Positions 1 to 10,500 of a DNA stretch of 64,000 nt are shown in pieces. The DNA is taken from assembly GCF_018812025.1 (NCBI RefSeq), contig NC_063044.1:69362847-69426846 (forward strand). The letters run 5' to 3'. The translations under genes and the position numbers were made by a program. The DNA is from Megalobrama amblycephala. Its lineage: Eukaryota > Chordata > Actinopteri > Cypriniformes > Xenocyprididae. How positions within the stretch are numbered: the stretch's first letter is position 1; every line of letters begins with the position of its first letter. The notes under the pieces were generated by a model, which worked only from the letters and a program-made list of their open reading frames with translations, made no database searches and had not been told where the DNA came from.

Positions 1-49
<49 letters not shown>
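1..49. repeat. (TA)n microsatellite
   Basis: The window opens in an uninterrupted run of TA dinucleotides that continues past the left edge. It directly abuts the TA target site of the neighbouring Tc1-type element, which inserts at TA, so the repeat is a natural landing site. Confidence 0.95.
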
Positions 50-51
<2 letters not shown>

Positions 52-1631
52 CAGTGGGTACGGAAATTTTTTCACTCTTTGTTATATTGCAGCCATTTGC
101 TAAATCATTTAAGTTCTTTTTTTTTCCTCATTAATGTACACACAGCACCCCATATTGACAGAAAAACACAGAATTGTTGACTTTGCAGATTTATTAAAAA
201 AGAAAAACTGAAATATCACATGGTCCTAAGCATTCAGACCGTTTGCTTATATATTTGCGCATATATTTAACTCAGGTGCTGTCCATTTCTTCTGATCATC
301 CTTAAGATGGTTCTAAACCTACATTTGAGTCCAGCTGTGTTTGATTATACTGATTGGACTTGATTAGGAAAGCCACACACCTGTCTATATAAGACCTTAC
401 AGCTCACAGTGCATGTCAGAGCAAATGAGAATCATGAGGTCAAAGGAACTGCCTGAAGAGCTCAGAGACAGAATTGTGGCAAGGCACAGATCTGGCCAAG
501 GTTACAAAAAAATTTCTGCTGCACTTAAGGTTCCTAAGAGCACAGTGGCCTCCATTATCCTTAAATGGAAGACGTTTGGGATGACCAGAACCCTTCCTAG
601 AGCTGGCCGTCCAACCAAACTGAGCTATCGGGGGAGAAGAGCATTGGTGAGAGAGGTAAAGAAGAACCCAAAGATCACTGTGGCTGAGCTCCAGAGATGC
701 AGTCGGGAGATGAGAGAAAGTTGTAGAAAGTCAACCATCACTGCAGCCCTCCACCAGTCGGGGCTTTATGACGGAAGCCTCTCCTCAGTGCAAGACACAT
801 GAAAGCCTGCATGGAGTTTGCTAAAAAAACACCTGAAGGACTCCAAGATGGTGAGAAATAAGATTCTCTGGTCTGATGAGACCAAGATAGAACTTTTTGG
901 CCTTAATTCTAAGCGGTATGTGCGGATAAAACCAGGCACTGCTCATCACCTGTCCAATACAGTCTCAACAGTGAAGCATGGTGGTGGCAGCATCATGCTG
1001 TGGGGGTGTTTTTCAGCTGCAGGGACAGGATGACTGGTTGCAATCAAGGGAAAGATGAATGCGGCCAAGTACAGGGATTTCCTGGACGAAAACTTTCTCC
1101 AGAGTGCTCAGGACCTCAGACTGGGCCGAAGGTTTACCTTCCAACAAGACAATGACCCTAAGCACACAGCTAAAATAACGAAGGAGTGGCTTCACAACAA
1201 CTCTGTGACTGTTCTTGAATGGCCCAGCCAGAGCCCTGACTTAAACCCAATTGAGCATCTCTGGAGAGACCTAAAAATGGCTGTCCACCAACGTATACCA
1301 TCCAACCTGACAGAACTGGAGAGGATCTGAAATTAGGAATGGCAGAGGATCCCCAAATCCAGGTGTGAAAAACTTCTTTCCCAAAAAGACTCATGGCTGT
1401 ATCAGATCAAAAGGGTGCTTCTAATAAATACTGAGCAAAGGTTCTGAATACTTAGGACCATTTGATATTTCAGTTTTTCTTTTTAATAAATCTGCAAAAA
1501 TGTCACCAATCCTGTGTTTTTTCTGTCAATATGGGGGTGCAAAAAATGAACTTAAATGATTTTAGCAAATGGCTGCAATATAACAAAGAGTGAAAAATTG
1601 AAGGGGGTCTGAATACTTTCCGTACCCACTG
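52..1631 (+). mobile_element. Tc1/mariner DNA transposon (inactive copy)
   Basis: The element begins CAGTGGGTACGG and ends with its inverted complement CCGTACCCACTG, with a TA on each side (50-51 and 1632-1633), the target duplication of the Tc1/mariner superfamily. The inverted ends are long, about 190 bp: the inner segment near 190-240 recurs inverted near 1440-1500. The 1580-bp length is normal for a complete fish Tc1 element. The single gene inside is broken, so the copy cannot mobilise itself. Confidence 0.93.
413..1330 (+). pseudogene. Tc1-like transposase, frameshifted and interrupted
   Basis: This is the remains of the cut-and-paste DDE transposase. The N-terminal part (413-802) has the paired helix-turn-helix DNA-binding region, with RSGQGYKKISAALKVPKST and a GRP linker. 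The catalytic part follows: first Asp in [11 protein letters not shown] (about 876-908), second Asp in [10 protein letters not shown] (about 1144-1172), Glu in NPIEHLWRD (about 1246-1272). Breaks: about ten bases are missing near 765-772, shifting the frame; a seven-A run near 822-829 shifts it back; a TGA at 1031-1033 stands where the family has an Arg codon. All three catalytic acids survive, but the reading frame does not. Confidence 0.92.
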
Positions 1632-1633
1632 TA

Positions 1634-2307
1634 TAATCAAAAAATTGACAAAAAATAAATCAAATTGACAATAAATGTCATGGCCCTTTAAAAAATGTGA
1701 ATTGAAATAATAGCAGTAAATCATCAGGTAAAGTCATTAGTTTACCAAATCTTTAGTTTATTCAGTCTCAGGCTATCGAGTGATTTAAAAACAAGATTCT
1801 CCTTGTGCAGGATACTCAATTATTCATGATAACACACCATTTAAAAAAAATATATAAATATTAATTTAGTTCATATTATTAATATTAATAATATTAATTT
1901 ACTATCAGTAAATTAATATTAGTTTACTATCAGAGCAACCTGGGCTCTCATAACATCTGAGCAGTGCCACAGACTGATGGACTCCATGCCACGCCGCATT
2001 GCTGCAGTAATTCAGGCAGAAAGCCCCAACTAAGTATTGAGTGCTGTACATGCTCATTCTTTTCATGTTCATACTTTTCTGTTGGCCAAGATTTCTAAAA
2101 ATCCTTTCTTTGTATTGGTCTTAAGTAATATTCTAATTTTCTGAGATACTGAATTTGGGATTTTCCTTAGTTGTCAGTTATAATCATCAAAATGAAAAGA
2201 AATAAATATACATATAATATACAAAATATAATATACAAGTTTCACTTTTTGAATGGAATTAGTGAAATAAATAAACCTTTTGATGATATTCTAATTATAT
2301 GACCAGC
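1634..2307. other. AT-rich intergenic stretch, possible old repeat tail
   Basis: No gene is seen. A short palindromic AT tract (about 1855-1930) built on TTACTATCAG and ATTAATATT precedes a stretch (about 1940-2300) of moderately unique sequence that reads like the 3' end of a dispersed fish repeat and stops abruptly where DIRS element A begins. The repeat family was not identified. Confidence 0.4.
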
Positions 2308-2738
2308 ACCCGAATAGGAATCTTGCTAGAGAGGCCATTCTGCTTCAAGTGTAACTAAACGAGCCAATGCAAATTGGCATGCAATCATATGCAGCAGCTG
2401 CTCTCCTCGCAGCGCAGATATTTAATGAGCAGCAGGTACCTTGCATCTTAAGCTTTTCGCACAGCACAGCAGCGAGGTTGAGTCCTCTCTTTTTCTCTCT
2501 TTTGTGTTTGTGCTTGCCTTTTTGATCAAAAAAACTGTTTTTTCAGCTTGAAAAGGGCTGTTCTCGTGGCCAATACGGTGCGTTAAAAGCCGTTTTGACA
2601 GTCAGTAAGAGTGTTCAAAGAGAGGAGTGCACATGACAGGCTGCACACAATCCCTGTCTGTGTTGCGGCGGCTGTTCCCCTGCATGCTTCAGCACTTTTA
2701 AAAGAGTAAGTCCCTGAAAGAGCTTACAGTGCTTTCCA

Positions 2739-3188
2739 GTGCTGCTGGTCAGACCCCTTGTTTCTTCGAGCAGGAGTGCCACTAGAGCAGGTGTCTCGGC
2801 ATGTTCACAGATGCCTCTGCCACCAGCTGAGGTGCCACGTACAACAGGCATGCAATATCAGGGGTTTGGACAGGCCCCCAACTGCATTGGCACATCAACT
2901 GCCTCGAGTTGCTTGCAGAGCCACCTGAAAGAGCCATTACAGGGCAAGCATGTACTGGTCCGCAAGGACATCACTGCGATCTTTGCGTACATCAACCGCC
3001 AAGGTGGTTTATGCTCCCATCGCATGTCACAACTTGCCCGCCATCTCCTCCTTCGGAGTCAGAAGCATCTGTGGTCGCTTCACGCCATTCATGTTCCTGG
3101 TGAGCTCAACCGTGTGGCCGACAAGCACTCAGGAGCTGCGCTTCCAGGAGAGTGGCAACTCCACCCCCAGGTGGTCCAGCTGATTTAG
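2739..3188 (+). pseudogene. DIRS RNase H-domain remnant
   Basis: The reading frame ending at 3188 contains DITAIFAYINRQGG, SHRMSQLARHLLL and HVPGELNRVADKHSGA. This is the C-terminal RNase H region typical of fish DIRS polyproteins, which degrades the RNA strand of the RNA/DNA hybrid. Upstream, the first RNase H strand is visible only in a shifted frame (TDASATS near 2808). The stretch between this frame and the recombinase (3190-3480) keeps fragments in several frames with stops. Confidence 0.75.
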
Positions 3189-3478
3189 AGAGAGTTCGAA
3201 GAGCCTCCTGTTTGCCACGCCAGAAACCTCTCACTGCCGGTTGTTGTACAGATACACTGGCACACAGTTGGCCCTGGGGCCTTCACAAATATGTGTTTCC
3301 CCCAGTGAGTCTACTTGCACAGGCCTTGTGTAAAGTCAGAGATGGGGCACCCTTTGGCACCCTCATCCACACCTCTGAAAACTCCATGTCTGGTCCCTGG
3401 ACGGGACGCGGAGGTTCTAGGTGACTTACCCCCCGAGGTACTTAACACCATCACTTCGTCACGTGCACTGTCTAAAAG

Positions 3479-4282
3479 ATGTACTTATGCCTTGAAGTGG
3501 AACCTTCAGGCAACGAATTGTGCCTAGAGTTCAGGCTGAGCAACAGCCACGTGGTACTGAGACCCCAGCCTGGCTATGTGCCCAAGGTTCCTACCACTCC
3601 CTTCAGGGATCAGGTAGTGAGCCTGCAAACGCTGCTCCCGGAGGAGGCAGACTCAGCCCTGGCTTTGCTCTGTCCAGTTTGCGATTTGCGACTGTACATA
3701 GATAGAACTCAAAGCCTCAGGACGTCAGACCAGCTCATTGTCTGTTACGGAGGCCAGCAGAAGGGAATGGCTATCTCCAAACAGAGGATTGCCCGCTGGA
3801 TAATGGACGCCATTGCCTTGGCTTACCAAGCACAAGGCGTGCCCTGCCTGGTCAGGTTGCATACTTATTCTACAAGAGATGTTGCATCCTTCTGGGCGCT
3901 GACTTGTGGCACCTCACTGACAGACGTTTGTAGAGCTGCGGGCTGGGCAACACCTAACATGTTTGCTAGATTCTATATCCTTCGTGTCGAGCCGTGTTCT
4001 CTCCTCAGGTCAGAGGCATGGAGAGGCCTCGGCTTAGTGTTGGCTTGCTGCGCATACATGTGCTTATTACTCCAGAGAGTCCCTACAAGGCAGACACTGT
4101 TGAGTCCTCCAATCTTCCTTCAGCAGTCAGATGTGACGGAGTGTCTGGCGCCAGGCCTAAACTCTGTTGTATCCTTTAGAACCAGATTTAGGCTGGGTAC
4201 CATATGTGTGACCCTACAGGGATCCCATATGTGTAGTTCCACAGTTGCTCCTAAACAAAGTGATCGACACTCTCTGTGTTAA
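3479..4282 (+). pseudogene. DIRS tyrosine recombinase remnant (A)
   Basis: This frame encodes the C-terminal catalytic half of the tyrosine recombinase that integrates DIRS DNA circles. Visible blocks are GYVPKVPTTPFRDQVV, YGGQQKGMAISKQRIARW, CRAAGWATPN and MFARFY with the nucleophilic Tyr near 3971. Where element B has the catalytic HSTR motif, this copy has YSTR, so the His of the H-x-x-R box is replaced by Tyr. The N-terminal half with the first catalytic Arg is deleted, and the sequence after about 4005 is terminal-repeat DNA rather than protein. Confidence 0.82.
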
Positions 4283-4722
4283 CCCTGTCCCACCGTCCTT
4301 AGGCAAAGGGGTTTAGGTGGCTTGCAACAAAGCGCTGGAAGGGAGCTGCTCCTGTGGTGCTTTGGTAGGGATTCCTATTCGTCAGTCTGTCCGACGAGAA
4401 CATCTCGGGAACCCTTGTTCCCTGAAGGAGGGAATGGAGACGTACATCAGGTCGCCACAGTCACTGTACCCCGCTGATGCTGCTGCCTAACCTGTTTGGC
4501 TCCTCAACAAAAACCTGAAGATGCAATGCACCTGCTGCTTATTACATATCTGCGAGGTGAGCAGCTGCTGCATATGATTGCATGCCAATGTGCATTGGTT
4601 CATTTAGTTACTCTCAAAACAGATTGGCTTCTCTAGTGAGATTCCTATTCGTAGGTATGTCCAACGTACGTCTCCGTTCCCCCCCTTCAGGGAACGAGGG
4701 TTACCTATGTAACCGAGATGTT

Positions 4723-5885
4723 ATGTGAAATAGCTTCTTTTAAAAATAGCAGTATATAAAAATGCAATTTTATGATCCTTTTTTATTTTAAAAAATATTA
4801 ATCATTTAGCAGATTTTGCAATTCAATAAAAAATCTGTTAATCATGAATCAAATCTGATCAAGTCTGATCAACCACTGTAAGATAATGCTGATGATTTTG
4901 CTTCCATATCTTTATGAGAAATATTATGTGATCAGGAACCAGCATTAGTGAAATCATAGCTCAACAAATCACTAATCTGAATCTCTTTTGTTTAGTTTTT
5001 CTTTTTAATGCATGTATCCATGCATTTATTTAATTATCTGAGTAGAGACACATTAAATGTTTATAAAGATAATTCTGATGATTGTCATTATTAATGATTG
5101 TCATAACGAAACCTAGCCAATCAGATGGCTGATACTTTTCGCACATCCTGCACACGTTTGACTTTACAACACACAAACACACACCTTTATATATTCTCAT
5201 TCTTTCTTGCTTTCACATTATGACATGACTGTACACACACATACAGTAGATTAATAATTTTTAAAAATAATTTTAAAAATTATAATAACGACATTAATAA
5301 GCACCCTCTCATGGTATGCAGAGTGCGTAGAGTTGTCTGACCACTATGTTTTTATTGTATTTCATTGTGTTTTATTGCAATGTAAATTGTGTAATTAGAT
5401 GGTTTTGTTAAATTGGCTCTTTTTCCACACACCCGAAATGACATTACAGATAGTTCATGTTTAAAACCAGGCTCAAAATGAGTAAATGCTCTCTAAAATA
5501 GCTACACTTGGTCTAAATGTTTGCAAAAAAGGCCTAAAAGTACTGAGTAGGGATGGAGAAATGAAGCCACTTAAATCTTTGAAGCTTCTCTCTGATTGTT
5601 TAGGGAAAGTTATTTGAATATTTGAGTTATCTCATCGAAAAACTAAATAGTAAGTTGTGATTAGTATTTTATTACAGTGTATAATTACTGAGATTTATTA
5701 TCAAGATATTTATTACTAGTCTTTATTACAGTATTCTTTAGTTGAATACATTAAATAATGATTGAATTCATACTGAATTACATTCATTTGTGTTTATTTG
5801 CATTTTACTTTCATAATGTAGATAAACTGAGTCAGTATTTTGTCATAATGCCTACATAATTACTTTAATGTGTGTAATATTAAGT
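4723..5885. other. AT-rich DNA without a recognised gene
   Basis: No open frame, splice-flanked exon or repeat terminus was recognised. If the membrane-protein gene starting at 7521 has 5' exons in the window, this stretch or 1634-2307 would be the place, but I could not identify one. Confidence 0.5.
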
Positions 5886-6789
5886 GGTCATTTGGTCCCC
5901 CTCTAAATAGTGTTAAATAACACTGAAGCAGAGTTAAAGTTAATGAGATAATTAACCAATTAATTAAGTGATGATTGAGCATTAGTGATGAACACCTGCT
6001 CTTAACAAGCAGAATCACTGGAAAAAAAGGGAAACACAACAACTACAACTGACTTCAGCCACAGCCTTAGATGAAATCAACTGAAGATAAAAAGTGTTTA
6101 TTCTCTGAAGATCTGATTAAACAACTCCACAAACAGCATTACCAGCTTCAAATATTAATAACCAGATTTACTTTATTTTCTCATGTGTACAGAAGTACTT
6201 ACTGAGAATTGACAGAGGTTTAGATGTTGTTTTATTGGTCAAGAAAACAAATGGTGCCACCATCATGGAGATCAGCGTTTGCTTAGGTTGGGCTTTTTAT
6301 GGTCGATTTTTCTCTGCAACAATGCATATACTGTTATAAAGCAGTGAGGTCAGTGCTTTATAGTGAGCAGATATTAGCTGCTTTTATATGATATAGTAAT
6401 TGTGAGATTGCCTGATTGCATCCAAAGCAACTGGATTTTGGTTTTGCATTACCAACTCTGTGAAAGCATGAGAAAAAGTGTTGCAGCAAACAGATATATG
6501 GAATAATTTAAAAACCATGTAGTGCATAAAAAATGTTGAACTACTGCATCACTTTGACACACACAGACATCAAGAATCAGCATATGAATCACAACAATGG
6601 TGATTAAAAATGCTTTACGTTGCAATGCATGCTATGTATCACCATAGGACAAAACTTCCATCATGCACTGCAGTATGAATAATTATTGTCACCACTGTTG
6701 AGGATTGTATGCTCTGTTGCCATGTCTAAGCCTGAGTGGTAATAGTTGCTCATTTTCAGCATTGAAGCATTATGGTGTCGTTTGTTTGG

Positions 6790-6831
<42 letters not shown>

Positions 6832-7389
6832 AATTTTGTAATGCTGAAAATACCTCTTTGTGCATTTGAAATGCATTTATTTTAAGCAGAAAATTTAAAC
6901 TGATCTGCTCCTTCAGTCTTTTAATTCAGCAATGTACAAGTGTTTGCTGTGAAACACCATAGCTCAAACGCAAATAATCTTAAAGACGTAAAAGGGTCAA
7001 GAGCCCAACTAAAACAAACCCTGACCACCATGATGGTGGCATCATTTTTTGACCAACAAAACATCAACATCTAAACCGCTGTTAATTCTCAATAAGAACT
7101 TCTTTAGATGTGGGACAGAAATAAAGTCAACCTGGCTGGTAATAAGTGAAACAGACCTTTTAATCAGATCTTGAGGTATTTAATGTCTTTTATCATCTTT
7201 AGTTGATTTCATCTAAAGCTGTGGCTAAAGTCAGTTGTAGTTGTTGTTTCTCTTTTCTTCAGTGATTCTGCTTGTTAACAGCAGGTGTTCATCATTAATG
7301 TTCAATCATCACTTAATGAATTGCTTAATTATCTCATTAACTTTAACCCTGCTTCACTGTTACATTAACACTATTTAGAGAGGGACCAT
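5886..7389. mobile_element. Long palindromic non-autonomous element, copy 1
   Basis: The arms 5886-6300 and about 6985-7389 are inverted copies of each other: GGTCCCCCTCTAAATAGTG on the left pairs with CACTATTTAGAGAGGGACC on the right, and the pairing continues through CCACCATGATGGTGG-type sequence to the inner edge. The central loop (about 6300-6985) is unique and contains a T run of roughly 40 bases (6789-6829). It has no credible coding frame. The superfamily is not identified; the structure suggests a foldback DNA element. A second copy, reversed, lies at 9505-10660. Confidence 0.7.
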
Positions 7390-7520
7390 ATGTTCTCTGA
7401 ACAGAGTTGATCTAACCCTTGGGATTTTACTGTGTACTTTTTTGTTTATCATGGTATTAATTTAAAATCAGATCAAACATTTGGATGGATTTATTTATTT
7501 ATTTATTTTTTCTTATACAG

Positions 7521-10500
7521 CATTGGTTAAATCAATTGGGAAGTTAAGTCAACAGAACATTAATATATTCTGGGTTCTGGGTAATGTAAGCTTTGATGTT
7601 CTGCCTTCACTACAATTCATCCTCCTGTTTTATGCCTTTGGATCTGCTAGAGGAGGTGAGTTTACATTTATGAACTATTTACATTCATTTATGAGTAATA
7701 GTGCAAGAAAACATTATTCAACTGTATTAAAATCATATCAAGAAAAATCTGTGGAAACTTTCCTTTTGTGTTCTAGACATATTGTTCTTTACATATTAAA
7801 ATATATTGATGTGATTAATTAATTAATTAATTACAGTTTATATTAGGGTGTAAGAAGAAAAAGAGAAGGGGTTTTATAACACACCTTTTAAATATTACAG
7901 TATCTTTAAAGTGTGTAGCATTTATTTTAACAAGTTCATTTGATTACGACAATTAATTAATGTTCACACTGATGTCCATGTTATCTATTAATGTTAAAAC
8001 TTACTCTTCGAACTTGACATTAATTTAGTTTATGAATATGTAGTAAATAAAAAAATTAGTGCAAATAAAAAAAAATTGCAAAACAACATAAGAAAAAAAC
8101 AAAACAAATCTATGTTTACACTTGGTGTCTTTTTTGAAGCTACTAGCATCTGTTTTACATTACTTCTGGATGCGTTTATAGAAACAGCATACCTCGAGTA
8201 AGAGAGGTTTGGGTTAATCAACCAAGAGTTCAGGGTATGTGTGACAGTAAGTTAACCTTGCTTTCTGTGTTTTCCCTATTTGTTGTTCGTGGAACTGTTG
8301 TTTAATGCGACATCACGTGATCAGGAGCTCTATATCATCAGGACTGTAATTGAATCACATCTGTGCTAACATCTGCTGCACATGAGATGTTGCCCATATA
8401 TAGCCTATATTATTCAGCTGTGCTCCTCATTCTCCTTATTTATCCTCAGGTTTTGAAATGCTGAAAAATAAAACCATTTTCATCTTACAAGCAGAAGTGA
8501 ATGTGACATACTGTAAATATGATGAGTGATGGATATAATAAACTGATGTATTTCATTAGTGAAATGAGAGTGATTCATCTGTGAATGTGTCTGTCAGTGA
8601 ATCTCAGTATTAATATAATCACTCTTCATTTAATCTCATTATTATTATAATCACTCTTCTGTGAATCTCATTATTATTGTAATCAATCTTCTGTTTTCAG
8701 GATTCATCATTATTGCAGTTTTACCATTGTTTCTCACAGTAACAAGATGTGATTGGGACAAAACATGTGTTCGGATAATGGGCTGTAAGTGTTTGATTAA
8801 TTATGATCTGCTCCTGATATAAACACTCATAACTCATCATAATGAGATCAATATTTTGCTCATGTCATTATGAATGTCTGATCTTTACAGATTTTGAGTG
8901 AGAGTAGAAATATTTCCAGTGATTTCATAATAATATGTGTTCAAATGTTTTGAACATTTGTGAGATGATTATATATTTAGGATCTTATTTTTATTCAGTC
9001 AGTGTCAAACACAGAAATGCTCTTCTTTTTAAACTAATATTATTAAACATGTTTTTCAGGTTCATCTTCAGTCAGGAGATCAGTGTATTTAACTCTTATG
9101 TTATTGGTCAATGCTATAATGGTCTGTTTCTACATCATCGCTCTGGAAAATGAAAAGGGTGCGATAATCTAAAATTATATATCTGAAATATCTTTCTAGT
9201 ATATCTTAAGCTAAATTGTACTATACATGTTATATGTCGGTCAGTTAATGAACACTTTACAGAAACTGTTACCATGACGATGATGATGTGTTTGTTCATG
9301 TTCAGATCGTGTCGGATGGGCCTGCATGATTGCATTTCTTCAGTTACTCTGGACAGTGATAAACTTCACTTGGTCATTTGATTATGGTACAGTATCAATC
9401 ATCTGATCATCTTCTGCTATCAGCTCTAGTTTATTCTCTTCTGTTCTTCTCTTCTGAAGAGAGATTGAGTCTCTACACTGTACCATTATCATAAAGACTG
9501 TAAAATTATACAGTAAAAACCTGTTAACAGTAAGTTCCTTTACTATATACAGTGAAAAATTTTGTTATCTGTTTGAGTAAAACTGTTTGATTAAAAGGTC
9601 TGATTCACTTATTACTAACCAGGTTGACTTTATTTCTGTCCCACATCTAAAGAAGTTCTTATTGAGAATTAACAGCGATTTAATTGGTCAAAAAATGATG
9701 CCACCATTATACCAAAGTATAATGCCACCAAAGTAATTTGCTTTTGAGCAATTGCAATGGTGTTTCACAGCAAACACTTATATATTGCTGAATTAAAAGA
9801 CTGAACGAGCAGATCAGTTTGAATTTTCTGCTTGAAATGCATTTCAAATGCATAAAGAGGTATTTTCAGCATTACAAAATTGCAAAAAAAAAAAAAAAAT
9901 CCAAACAAATGGCACCTTATTGCTTCAATGCTGAAAATGAACAACTATTACCACTCAGGCTTAGACATGAAAACAGAGCATACAATCCTCAACAGTGGTG
10001 AAAATAATTATTCATACTGCAGTGCATGATGGAAGTTTTGTCCTATGGTGATACCCAGCATGCATTGCAGCGTAAAGCATTTTTAATCACCATTGTTGTG
10101 ATTCATATGCTGATGTTTGATGTCTCTGTGTGTCAAAGTGATGCAGTAGTTCAACATTTTTATGCACTACATGGTTTTTAAATTATTCCATATATCTGTT
10201 TGCTGAAACACTTTTTCTCATGCTGTAGTTTCACAGAGTTGGTAATGCAAAACCAAAATTCAGATGCTTTGGATGCAATCATGCAATCTCACAATTACTA
10301 TAACGTCATATAAAAGCAGCTAATATCTGCTCACTATAAAGCACTGCTTTACAACAGTATATGCATTATTGCAGAGAAAAATCTAACATAGAAAGCCCAA
10401 CCTAAGCAAACACTGATCTCCATGATGGTGGTGCCATTTTTTTCTTGACCAATAAAACAACATCTAAACCTCTGTCAACTCTCAGTAAGTACTTCTGTAC

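Larger units (their letters stand above)
2308..4722 (+). mobile_element. DIRS-like tyrosine-recombinase retrotransposon A (deleted)
   Basis: The two ends are inverted copies of one another: GAATAGGAATC near 2311 and the CATATGCAGCAGCTGCT block near 2387-2403 recur inverted near 4530-4660. Only the right end extends further, with a second inverted arm pair (about 4398-4455 against 4660-4722) built on TTCCCTGAAGGAGGGAA. No target duplication is visible, as expected for DIRS. Inside are an RNase H remnant and a tyrosine recombinase remnant in the normal order. Gag and reverse transcriptase are missing. Intact DIRS elements are about 5-6 kb, so roughly half is gone. Confidence 0.82.

Noticed and set aside
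6661..6876. Lysine-rich minus-strand frame
   Set aside because: It is created by the long T run in the loop of a palindromic element; no conserved motif is present.
7481..7822. 113-residue single-exon gene starting at the Met at 7481
   Set aside because: The credible part is only 7521-7655, bounded by TTATACAG and GTGAGT in the phase shared by the other exons. The rest is intron read-through.
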